A stretch of DNA of 8,242 nt from Lysobacterales bacterium CG02_land_8_20_14_3_00_62_12 (GCA_002785585.1 PEUI01000298.1:17653-25894), one strand, 5' to 3'; positions 1 to 4,705 are shown, counted from the first letter of the stretch. Notes: a model not told the origin generated them from the letters alone. Program-made: numbers and translations.

Positions 1-238
1 AAATGGCTTTATGTTCAGCCGTGGTGCGGCGCGTCGTTTTGTCGGCGAGCTGTCTGATCCGATCGATGCCATGCAGGCTTACCCGGGCGGGCAGTCGGGT
101 GTATTGACCAGTGGCCCGGCGTACATTTCGCAGTTGCCGTTGTGGTTGGTCAACGCCTACAAGCCGCTGCCGATCGATGTCGCCCAGCACGCGGCGGCGG
201 TGGTGAGCTCGATCGACTTCGTACCGCTCGCGCCGTAG
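1..238 (+). CDS. Penicillin acylase family protein, C-terminal fragment (5' end outside window)
   Basis: The reading frame is open from the window edge (first whole codon at base 2) and stops with TAG at 236-238, giving the last 78 residues. The stretch PGGQSG followed about ten residues later by QLPLWL is the signature of the C-terminal end of the penicillin amidase family (N-terminal nucleophile hydrolases, usually periplasmic, self-cleaved into two chains). Known members hydrolyse amide bonds in beta-lactams or acyl-homoserine lactones; which substrate this one uses cannot be told, because the signal peptide, the nucleophilic serine and the substrate pocket are all outside the window. The next gene frame begins at the base after the stop codon, and a terminator-like hairpin lies 30 bases downstream, which suits the end of this transcription unit. 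Confidence 0.85.
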   Translation, partial: NGFMFSRGAARRFVGELSDPIDAMQAYPGGQSGVLTSGPAYISQLPLWLVNAYKPLPIDVAQHAAAVVSSIDFVPLAP

Positions 239-925
239 GTGGCGTCGGCATCGGCAGTTGCCGTCATCAAACCGCGCGGACCATTTCCGCGCGGTTTTGA
301 TGTGGCCAAGGCGCGACGCGCCCTCGGTCGCGCCGATCCGGCATTGGCCAAATGGATGCGGCGCATCGGCGCGCTTGAAACCGAGTGGCAGCAGCGGTTC
401 GATCCGGTCGACGCCTTGGCCCGCTCGATTCTCTATCAGCAACTTTCTGGCAAGGCGGCCGCAACCATCGTTGGACGCGTGCGCGAGCGCTGGTGTGGCG
501 GCGGCCCGATGACCGTGGCCAATCTCCTGGCGGCACCGGATTCAGGCTTGCGCGAATGCGGCGTCTCGTTCAATAAGATTGCCGCGCTCAAAGACTTGGC
601 GGCGAAAGCGACGGAAGGCATCGTGCCGAAGGCCGCGCAATTGCGTTGGTTGGCGGACGACGAGCTGATTGCACGATTGACCGCCGTGCGTGGCATTGGC
701 CGCTGGACGGTGCAGATGATGTTGATTTTTCGGCTTGGCCGCCCGGATGTTTTTCCGGTCGATGACCTGGGTGTGCAGAAGGGTGCCGAGATCGTGCTCG
801 GTCTCAACGCCACACCGAAATCGAAGCATCTGCAGGAACTGGGCGCGCATTGGGCGCCGCACCGCACCTTGGCCAGCCTGTACTTGTGGCGGGTAGCGGA
901 TCAGGCGAAGGCGCCGTCCACCTGA
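239..925 (+). CDS. alkA: AlkA-type DNA-3-methyladenine glycosylase (HhH-GPD family)
   Basis: Predicted base-excision repair enzyme that removes alkylated purines from DNA; 228 residues from a GTG at 239. The glycosylase core starts near residue 20; ILYQQLSGKAAA (64-75) is a family hallmark. The helix-hairpin-helix is at 149-162 (AVRGIGRWT within it), followed by FPVDDLGVQKG, where D176, the second Asp of the pair, is the expected catalytic aspartate. E. coli AlkA (282 residues) has an extra N-terminal domain that is absent here, as in many short bacterial homologues. The start is uncertain: GTG 239 directly abuts the upstream stop and has no clear Shine-Dalgarno, and a terminator-like hairpin occupies codons 11-20. 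The only other usual in-frame start near the conserved region is GTG 302, which would remove 21 residues with little family conservation. The gene converges on fadD across 91 bp. Confidence 0.9.
   Translation: MASASAVAVIKPRGPFPRGFDVAKARRALGRADPALAKWMRRIGALETEWQQRFDPVDALARSILYQQLSGKAAATIVGRVRERWCGGGPMTVANLLAAPDSGLRECGVSFNKIAALKDLAAKATEGIVPKAAQLRWLADDELIARLTAVRGIGRWTVQMMLIFRLGRPDVFPVDDLGVQKGAEIVLGLNATPKSKHLQELGAHWAPHRTLASLYLWRVADQAKAPST
266..301 (+). terminator. Terminator-like hairpin at the acylase/glycosylase junction
   Basis: Bases 269-280 (AAACCGCGCGGA) pair perfectly with 286-297 (TCCGCGCGGTTT) around a five-base loop, giving a 12-bp GC-rich stem that ends in TTTT at 295-298. Flanking ATC/GAT bases extend the symmetry. 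It has the form of an intrinsic terminator for the acylase gene, 30 bases after its stop, with A-rich bases on the left arm that could let it act on the other strand as well. The T tract is short and partly within the stem, so efficiency is unknown. It overlaps the glycosylase frame as drawn. Confidence 0.65.
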
Positions 926-1016
926 GCGCATTTTGATCGGGCGCAGAGCGCAAATGGCTGACTGGGCCGCGCTCGCCGATTGCCCGACCCGTGCCTGGTC
1001 CGGCCTGCCTTCGGCA

Positions 1017-2705
1017 TCAGCCAGCGCTGGGTTTCGGTGGATCGCGCAGTTCGCGACGCAGAATCTTGCCGACGTTGGTCTTCGGCAGGCTGTCTCGAAA
1101 CTCAATCAGCCGTGGCTGCTTGTAGCCGGTGAGCAGCGTGCGGCAGTGGGCACGAATGTCGTCAGCGCTGAGCGCCGGGTCTTTTTTGACGATCACCACT
1201 TTGACCGCCTCGCCGCTTTTTTCGTCGGGAATGCCAACCGCAGCGACTTCGAGTACGCCCGGATGGGTGGCGATGACATCCTCAATTTCGTTGGGATAAA
1301 CGTTGAAACCCGACACCAAAATCATGTCTTTCTTGCGGTCAACGATATAGAAAAAGCCTTTGGCATCCATGCGCGCAATGTCGCCGGTGTGCAGCCAGCC
1401 GTGCTCGTCGATCACCTTGGCAGTTTCCTCCGGGCGCTGCCAATAACCGCGCATCACCTGCGGGCCTTTGACGCATAACTCGCCGGGTTCACCGGTGGCG
1501 ACCTCCTTGAAATTGTCATCTTGCAACGACACCAGCGTGGACGGCACCGGCAATCCGATGGCGCCGTTGTAGGCGGCGAGATCAAGTGGATTCATGCATA
1601 CCGAAGGCGAAGTTTCGGTCAGGCCATAGGCTTCTACCAAGGTGCAGCCGGTCACTGCTTTCCAGCGTTCGGCAACCGCCCGTTGCACCGCCATGCCACC
1701 GCCGAGTGAAAGGTGCAGCTGCGAAAAATCGACCTCGGTGAAGCCAGCGGTATTGAGCAAACCATTGAACAAGGTATTGACGCCGGTCAACGCGGTGAAG
1801 CGATGCTTTTTCAGCTCGCCGACGAAGCCCTTCATGTCGCGTGGGTTGGCGATCAACACATTGAGGCCGCCCAGGCGCATGAAGACAAGACAGTTCGCGG
1901 TCAACGCAAAGATATGGTAGAGCGGCAACGCGGTGATGATGATCTCTTCACCGGGGCGGGTGTTCTTGCCGATCCAGGCGCCCGATTGCAACATGTTGGC
2001 GACCAGATTGCGGTGGGTCAGCACGGCGCCCTTGGAGACACCGGTGGTGCCGCCGGTGTATTGCAGGAAGGCGATATCGTCATGGCTGATACTCAACTTT
2101 GGCAGTGTCGCCCGGGCACCGCGCGCGAGCGCGCTGGAAAAACTGATCGCGCCGGGAATCGAGTAAGCGGGCACCATTTTCTTCACGTAGCGGGTGACGA
2201 AGTTCACCAGCACTGACTTTGGAAAGCCGAGCAGGTCGCCGACACCGGTGGTGAGTACGTGCTGGATACCGGTCTCGTTGACTACCTCGGCCAGGGTGGA
2301 GGCAAAATTGTCGAGCACGACAATCGCTTTGGCGCCGGAGTCGGTGAGCTGGTGTTTGAGCTCGCGCGCGGTGTACATCGGGTTGGTGTTGACGATCGTC
2401 AGCCCGGCCCGCAGTACACCAAAGATGGCAATCGGATACTGCAACAAATTGGGCAGCATCAGCGCCACCCGATCGCCTTTTTCAAGCTGTAAATCGTGCA
2501 GCAGGAAAGCGGCAAAGTCGCGGCTTTGCCGGTCCAGATCGCCATAGCTGATGGTCTTGCCCATGGAGTACAGCGCCGGACGCTCGCGGAATTGATTGCA
2601 GGCTTCTTCGAGCACGGCAACCACCGAGCCGTAATCGCCGACATTGATCGAGGCGGGCACGCCCTGTGGGTAGCTTGACAACCAGACTGGCGTGACTTCA
2701 GACAT
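1017..2705 (-). CDS. fadD: Long-chain-fatty-acid--CoA ligase
   Basis: Activates long-chain fatty acids to acyl-CoA through an acyl-adenylate, feeding beta-oxidation at the inner face of the cytoplasmic membrane. The 562 residues match the E. coli FadD length (561). Visible ANL-superfamily motifs: phosphate-binding YTGGTTGVSKG (216-226), YGLTETSP (360-367), the FACS region GWLHTGD (436-442) through DRKKDMILVSGFNVYP (456-471), and the C-terminal adenylation lysine K547 in KTNVGKILRR. The frame stays open a further 45 codons upstream, but ATG 2705 is preferred: it has a GGGGAGAAAG ribosome site about 4-12 bases ahead and gives the family-length N terminus. It stands alone on the minus strand between the glycosylase gene (convergent) and the tRNA-Ala unit (divergent). 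No beta-oxidation partner is in the window. Short-chain ligases are less likely given the length and the fit around the FACS motif. Confidence 0.95.
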   Translation of the reverse strand: MSEVTPVWLSSYPQGVPASINVGDYGSVVAVLEEACNQFRERPALYSMGKTISYGDLDRQSRDFAAFLLHDLQLEKGDRVALMLPNLLQYPIAIFGVLRAGLTIVNTNPMYTARELKHQLTDSGAKAIVVLDNFASTLAEVVNETGIQHVLTTGVGDLLGFPKSVLVNFVTRYVKKMVPAYSIPGAISFSSALARGARATLPKLSISHDDIAFLQYTGGTTGVSKGAVLTHRNLVANMLQSGAWIGKNTRPGEEIIITALPLYHIFALTANCLVFMRLGGLNVLIANPRDMKGFVGELKKHRFTALTGVNTLFNGLLNTAGFTEVDFSQLHLSLGGGMAVQRAVAERWKAVTGCTLVEAYGLTETSPSVCMNPLDLAAYNGAIGLPVPSTLVSLQDDNFKEVATGEPGELCVKGPQVMRGYWQRPEETAKVIDEHGWLHTGDIARMDAKGFFYIVDRKKDMILVSGFNVYPNEIEDVIATHPGVLEVAAVGIPDEKSGEAVKVVIVKKDPALSADDIRAHCRTLLTGYKQPRLIEFRDSLPKTNVGKILRRELRDPPKPSAG

Positions 2706-2730
2706 AACTTTCTCCCCGGAATCCAATGGC

Positions 2731-2759
2731 AAAATACTAGGCATCAGGTTGCAGTACAA
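2731..2759 (-). promoter_or_regulatory. Possible fadD promoter
   Basis: On the minus strand TTGTAC (2759-2754) and TATTTT (2736-2731) are separated by 17 bases, which would start transcription about 20 bases ahead of the fadD ATG. The -35 matches only three of six consensus bases, so this is a weak candidate. I could not recognise a FadR- or PsrA-type operator nearby. Confidence 0.35.
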
Positions 2760-2922
2760 CGAAAGCGCTGCGACGTTGGCCACGCGAGCTGCGGCAAGGC
2801 GCTGGCAGCCGATTGCAACATACTGAACTCGATGGCACAAGCGCGCATTGCCGGCGCGACTCGATCTGGCGATTTCAACCGCACAGACGCACAGACTGGC
2901 AGCGCTGGACGCAAACTTTTAG

Positions 2923-2969
2923 CGATGGCGTGGTGCCGGTGGCGCACGATGATTCGGGCACCGCCATCG
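2923..2969. repeat. Bulged inverted repeat (13 bp stem)
   Basis: Left arm CGATGGCG-TG-GTGCC (2923-2937) is complementary to GGCACCGCCATCG (2957-2969) over 13 bp, interrupted only by a two-base TG bulge; the loop is 19 bases. No T tract follows on either strand, so it is not a standard intrinsic terminator. It lies about 40 bases upstream of the tRNA-Ala -35. It could be a protein-binding dyad, an extragenic palindrome or a structured leader element. Confidence 0.6.
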
Positions 2970-2986
2970 GCAGCCCGAACTGCGAT

Positions 2987-3007
2987 TCGGACGGGTGCTC
3001 GGACGGG
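2987..3007. repeat. Tandem 9-bp direct repeat abutting the tRNA-Ala -35
   Basis: TCGGACGGG occurs at 2987-2995 and again at 2999-3007, a period of 12 bases, and ends exactly where the -35 TTGACG begins. It could be a tandem activator site or chance in GC-rich DNA. Confidence 0.5.
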
Positions 3008-3036
3008 TTGACGAACCGTGACGGGGTCCGTATAGT
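3008..3036 (+). promoter_or_regulatory. Sigma70 promoter of the tRNA-Ala/tRNA-Glu unit
   Basis: TTGACG (3008-3013), a 17-base spacer and TATAGT (3031-3036) match the consensus at five of six bases in each box. The start would fall near 3043, a few bases before tRNA-Ala at 3049. The bases after the -10 (GCCGGG) are GC-rich, as in stringently controlled stable-RNA promoters. Confidence 0.85.
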
Positions 3037-3048
3037 GCCGGGTCTCCC

Positions 3049-3124
<76 letters not shown>

Positions 3125-3140
3125 TCAGTTCTTTAAGTTT

Positions 3141-3216
3141 GTCCCCATCGTCTAGAGGCCCAGGACACGGCCCTTTCACGGCTGTAACAGGGGTTCGAAT
3201 CCCCTTGGGGACGCCA
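3141..3216 (+). tRNA. tRNA-Glu(TTC)
   Basis: A 76-base cloverleaf: acceptor GTCCCCA pairs with TGGGGAC, anticodon stem CGGCC/GGCTG with loop CTTTCAC (anticodon TTC, reads GAA and GAG), discriminator G and encoded CCA. The 16-base gap to tRNA-Ala has no promoter, so the two are expected to be processed from one precursor. An intrinsic terminator follows 14 bases downstream. Confidence 0.97.
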
Positions 3217-3230
3217 AGTTGGATCAAACG

Positions 3231-3251
3231 ACCGCCGCGAGGCGGTTTTTT
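3231..3251 (+). terminator. Intrinsic terminator of the tRNA-Ala/Glu unit
   Basis: ACCGCC (3231-3236), loop GCGA, GGCGGT (3241-3246), then six T residues (3246-3251). A 6-bp GC-rich stem with a tight tetraloop and T tract is a classical Rho-independent terminator. Confidence 0.9.
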
Positions 3252-3315
3252 GCTGTTGCCGAAGTGGCTGGCGTGGCGCTGGCCGCTGGCACCAGTCGCA
3301 CGCACTTGGGGTGCA

Positions 3316-3344
3316 TTGCTTGTAGCGCGGACGCTGGTTACTAT
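3316..3344 (+). promoter_or_regulatory. csrA: Probable csrA promoter
   Basis: TTGCTT (3316-3321), a 17-base spacer and TACTAT (3339-3344) give a moderate sigma70 match. A start near 3351 would leave a leader of about 70 bases before csrA. The tRNA-Glu terminator upstream means csrA needs its own promoter, which supports this assignment. Confidence 0.6.
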
Positions 3345-3380
3345 CCGGCCCAGTGCGCCGTGATGGCCATGGAATGCATT

Positions 3381-3401
3381 GATCGCATGGCGAGTGCGAT
3401 C
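3381..3401 (+). promoter_or_regulatory. Hairpin in the csrA leader just ahead of the ribosome site
   Basis: GATCGCA (3381-3387) pairs perfectly with TGCGATC (3395-3401) around a seven-base loop. It ends 10 bases before the Shine-Dalgarno GGAGA (3412-3416), which itself contains a GGA, the core of CsrA target sites. E. coli CsrA is known to repress its own translation; a similar loop here is inference. Confidence 0.5.
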
Positions 3402-3422
3402 TGTGAAAAACGGAGAACGATT

Positions 3423-3635
3423 ATGTTGATCTTGACGCGGCGGGTGGGCGAGACCCTGATGATCGGGGACAACGTCACGGTGACAGTGCTGGGGGTGAAA
3501 GGAAACCAGGTGCGGATTGGCATCAACGCGCCGAAGGATCTGGCGGTGCACCGCGAAGAAATTTTTAACCGCATCCAGAAAGAAAAAGAAGCGGCCGCGG
3601 GCCATGTTGGCGGCGGTGAAACCGGAGCCGGGTAA
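3423..3635 (+). CDS. csrA: Carbon storage regulator CsrA/RsmA
   Basis: Small dimeric RNA-binding protein that binds GGA motifs in mRNA leaders and so controls carbon flux, motility and biofilm genes after transcription. The 70 residues begin MLILTRRVGETLMIGD; L4, R6 and R7 at the N terminus and V42 and R44 in AVHREEI are the known RNA-contact positions and are all present. Residues 1 to about 50 are very close to E. coli CsrA (61 residues); beyond that is a variable tail rich in Gly, Ala and Glu (EKEAAAGHVGGGETGAG). The ATG at 3423 has GGAGA seven to eight bases upstream and gives the invariant CsrA N terminus, so longer in-frame starts are wrong. It sits alone between two tRNA units; other bacteria also keep csrA beside a tRNA-Ser gene. 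Confidence 0.98.
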   Translation: MLILTRRVGETLMIGDNVTVTVLGVKGNQVRIGINAPKDLAVHREEIFNRIQKEKEAAAGHVGGGETGAG

Positions 3636-3639
3636 CGGC

Positions 3640-3675
3640 TTCCTAAAGCGGACACGACCGCGCTATCATGCGCGG
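3640..3675 (+). promoter_or_regulatory. Possible tRNA-Ser promoter with a dyad over the -10
   Basis: TATCAT (3664-3669) followed by GCGCGGCCC resembles the -10 and GC-rich discriminator of stable-RNA promoters; the best -35, TTCCTA (3640-3645), is poor and 18 bases away. The -10 is the exact loop of a perfect dyad, CCGCGC (3658-3663) and GCGCGG (3670-3675). In csrA mRNA the same bases would form a hairpin, so this could instead be part of the csrA 3' end. Confidence 0.4.
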
Positions 3676-3696
3676 CCCAGCGGCAGGGTGATGCCG

Positions 3697-3725
3697 CCGT
3701 CGGCCAACACCGCGATGGCCGACGG
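3697..3725 (+). other. Strong hairpin between csrA and tRNA-Ser, no T tract
   Basis: CCGTCGGCC (3697-3705) pairs perfectly with GGCCGACGG (3717-3725), loop of 11 bases, plus a flanking G-U. No T run follows, so it is not a canonical terminator. It may be a transcript-end stabiliser for csrA or a leader structure of the tRNA-Ser precursor, whose gene starts 24 bases later. Confidence 0.6.
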
Positions 3726-3749
3726 TCGAACGGAAAATTGCAAAGATTC

Positions 3750-3841
3750 GGAGAGATGCCCGAGAGGCCGAAGGGGCTCCCCTGCTAAGGGAGTATACGG
3801 GTCAAACTGTATCGAGGGTTCGAATCCCTCTCTCTCCGCCA
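3750..3841 (+). tRNA. tRNA-Ser(GCT)
   Basis: A 92-base class II tRNA with a long variable arm: acceptor GGAGAGA pairs with TCTCTCC, anticodon stem CTCCC/GGGAG with loop CTGCTAA (anticodon GCT, reads AGC and AGU), discriminator G and encoded CCA. An intrinsic terminator begins 10 bases after the CCA, so it is a single-gene unit or the tail of csrA transcription. Confidence 0.97.
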
Positions 3842-3851
3842 AATACAAAAC

Positions 3852-3875
3852 AGCCGACTGCACGTCGGCTTTTTT
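3852..3875 (+). terminator. Intrinsic terminator after tRNA-Ser
   Basis: AGCCGAC (3852-3858), five-base loop, GTCGGCT (3864-3870), T tract to 3875. Perfect 7-bp stem with a six-T run. Confidence 0.92.
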
Positions 3876-3899
3876 GTGTCTGCGTTGGCGAGCGGCGTG

Positions 3900-3917
3900 A
3901 CCGATGGCGGGATCGGT
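3900..3917. repeat. Small hairpin ACCGAT/ATCGGT
   Basis: ACCGAT (3900-3905) and ATCGGT (3912-3917) form a perfect 6-bp stem with a six-base loop, 17 bases ahead of the larger nested palindrome. It may belong to the same structured element or be chance. Confidence 0.4.
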
Positions 3918-3934
3918 GGATGGTGCGGTAGCGC

Positions 3935-4028
3935 CGAACGCCAAGGTTGCTCTGCTCACCGCAAGCGATCGGCCAGGCGCGATCATGGTGAGTGGACAGT
4001 GGCACCAGCGAACACGCCTTGGCGTTCG
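3935..4028. repeat. Nested 94-nt palindrome of unknown role between tRNA-Ser and tRNA-Arg
   Basis: The outer arms CGAACGCCAAGG (3935-3946) and CCTTGGCGTTCG (4017-4028) are perfect 12-bp inverted repeats 70 bases apart. Inside them 3951-3960 pairs with 3987-3996 over 10 bp with two G-U pairs (core CTCACC/GGTGAG), and inside that GATCG (3967-3971) pairs with CGATC (3980-3984). All three stems nest on one axis. No T tract follows and no gene is visible. Options are a structured RNA, an extragenic palindromic repeat, or the remnant of a small inverted-repeat element; the sequence alone cannot decide. Confidence 0.6.
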
Positions 4029-4047
4029 TGCGAGCCACACATTGGTC

Positions 4048-4076
4048 TTGACGATCATAGTTGGCATCGTCATACT
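4048..4076 (+). promoter_or_regulatory. Promoter of tRNA-Arg(ACG)
   Basis: TTGACG (4048-4053), 17-base spacer, CATACT (4071-4076). The -35 equals that of the tRNA-Ala promoter, and the start near 4083 leaves a leader of about 8 bases before the tRNA. Confidence 0.75.
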
Positions 4077-4090
4077 TTCCGACCTTGCCC

Positions 4091-4167
4091 GCGCCCGTAG
4101 CTCAGTTGGATAGAGCACCAGGCTACGAACTTGGGGGTCGGGAGTTCGAATCTCTCCGGGCGCGCCA
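4091..4167 (+). tRNA. tRNA-Arg(ACG)
   Basis: A 77-base cloverleaf: acceptor GCGCCCG pairs with CGGGCGC, anticodon stem CCAGG/CTTGG with loop CTACGAA (anticodon ACG; A34 is normally deaminated to inosine by TadA to read CGU, CGC and CGA), discriminator G and encoded CCA. It has its own promoter and terminator and so is a single-gene unit. Confidence 0.97.
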
Positions 4168-4180
4168 AAGCATGATGATT

Positions 4181-4208
4181 CGGGGCGCGTACAGCGCCCC
4201 GTTTTTTT
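4181..4208 (+). terminator. Intrinsic terminator after tRNA-Arg(ACG)
   Basis: CGGGGCGC (4181-4188), loop GTACA, GCGCCCCG (4194-4201), then seven T residues (4202-4208). A perfect 8-bp GC-rich stem, the strongest terminator in the window. Confidence 0.95.
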
Positions 4209-4260
4209 GTGCAACCCATTTGAATGAGTTGGCAAGCAAGGTTTTGTGGTGGCTTTTGCG

Positions 4261-4289
4261 TTGACGAGGTGCGGTGCATGCGACACACT
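4261..4289 (+). promoter_or_regulatory. Probable promoter of the Pro-Arg-His-Lys-Leu tRNA array
   Basis: TTGACG (4261-4266) with a 17-base spacer to CACACT (4284-4289). The -10 is weak (three of six) but -35 and spacing repeat the other two tRNA promoters exactly. The strong terminator just upstream requires a promoter in this interval. The start near 4296 would leave a leader of about 36 bases before tRNA-Pro. Confidence 0.5.
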
Positions 4290-4303
4290 TCACGTTCATG
4301 CAC
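4274..4303. promoter_or_regulatory. Dyad GTGCATG-N16-CATGCAC centred on the -10 of the tRNA array promoter
   Basis: GTGCATG (4274-4280) and CATGCAC (4297-4303) are perfect 7-bp inverted repeats, 16 bases apart, flanking the proposed -10 and start site. The position suits an operator for a dimeric repressor; no family is recognised. Confidence 0.4.
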
Positions 4304-4331
4304 TTAGGCGAATCTGGATGGATGGCAGTAG

Positions 4332-4408
4332 CGGGGTATAGCGCAGTCTGGTAGCGCGCCTGCTTTGGGAGCAGGATGTCGGGGGTTCGAATCCCTCTAC
4401 CCCGACCA
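4332..4408 (+). tRNA. tRNA-Pro(TGG)
   Basis: A 77-base cloverleaf: acceptor CGGGGTA pairs with TACCCCG, anticodon stem CCTGC/GCAGG with loop TTTGGGA (anticodon TGG, reads CCA and other CCN proline codons by wobble), discriminator A and encoded CCA. First gene of the five-tRNA array; tRNA-Arg follows after 18 bases. Confidence 0.97.
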
Positions 4409-4426
4409 TCCGGAGTGGGATGCCAA

Positions 4427-4503
4427 GCGCCCGTAGCTCAACCGGATAGAGCACCGGCCTTCTAAGCCGGTTGTTGCAGGTTCGATTCCTGTCGGGCGCG
4501 CCA
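4427..4503 (+). tRNA. tRNA-Arg(TCT)
   Basis: A 77-base cloverleaf: acceptor GCGCCCG pairs with CGGGCGC, identical to tRNA-Arg(ACG) nearby, anticodon stem CCGGC/GCCGG with loop CTTCTAA (anticodon TCT, reads AGA and AGG), discriminator G and encoded CCA. The shared acceptor arm fits arginyl-tRNA identity or descent from a common copy. Confidence 0.97.
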
Positions 4504-4543
4504 CGCAAAGGCTTGCAGGAATGTTGTTGGCGACAGTTACAAC

Positions 4544-4621
4544 GGTGGATGTAGCTCAGCTGGTTAGAGCACTGGATTGTGATTCCAGGGGTCGCGGGTT
4601 CGAATCCCGTCTTCCACCCCA
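4544..4621 (+). tRNA. tRNA-His(GTG), with encoded G-1
   Basis: Acceptor GTGGATG opposite CTTCCAC, anticodon stem CTGGA/TCCAG with loop TTGTGAT (anticodon GTG, reads CAC and CAU). The extra G at 4544 is the G-1 required by histidyl-tRNA synthetase and pairs with discriminator C73; CCA is encoded. Position 6 against 67 is U-U, a mismatch in an otherwise paired acceptor stem. Only 9 bases separate it from tRNA-Lys, so the two must be co-transcribed. Confidence 0.96.
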
Positions 4622-4630
4622 ACTTTTCGT

Positions 4631-4705
4631 GGGCCGTTAGCTCAATGGTAGAGCAACGGACTCTTAATCCGCAGGTTCCCAGTTCGAGTCTGGGACGGCC
4701 CACCA
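4631..4705 (+). tRNA. tRNA-Lys(CTT)
   Basis: A 75-base cloverleaf: acceptor GGGCCGT pairs with ACGGCCC, anticodon loop CTCTTAA (anticodon CTT, reads AAG only), T stem CCCAG/CTGGG, discriminator A and encoded CCA. The anticodon stem ACGGA/TCCGC has an A27-C43 mismatch at its outer end. AAA codons need a separate TTT isoacceptor elsewhere in the genome. Confidence 0.95.

Larger units (their letters stand above)
2706..3007. other. Gene-free region between fadD and the tRNA-Ala promoter
   Basis: About 300 bases between divergent units. Short open frames exist on both strands, but none has a credible start, ribosome site or recognisable protein. It contains the candidate fadD promoter, a bulged inverted repeat (2923-2969) and a 9-bp direct repeat (2987-3007) that abuts the tRNA-Ala -35. 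Nothing else stood out. Confidence 0.6.

Noticed and set aside
933..2547. Several plus-strand open frames opposite fadD
   Set aside because: They overlap an intact FadD in antisense and have no family features.
2706..2840. A 45-residue N-terminal extension of FadD
   Set aside because: No ribosome site at the upstream ATG, and the internal ATG at 2705 has a strong one and gives the E. coli-like length.
3219..3422. A longer CsrA reading from upstream in-frame codons
   Set aside because: It would begin inside the tRNA-Glu terminator; the invariant CsrA start MLILTRR begins at 3423 after a good ribosome site.
3876..4047. A CsrB/RsmY-like regulatory RNA next to csrA
   Set aside because: Such RNAs carry many GGA motifs in loops; only two GGA triplets are here and no promoter or terminator frames the segment.
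3904..4113. A 69-codon plus-strand frame with a hydrophobic stretch near its end
   Set aside because: It runs through the tRNA-Arg promoter and into the tRNA itself, has no ribosome site, and its hydrophobic part is the AT-rich promoter read as codons.
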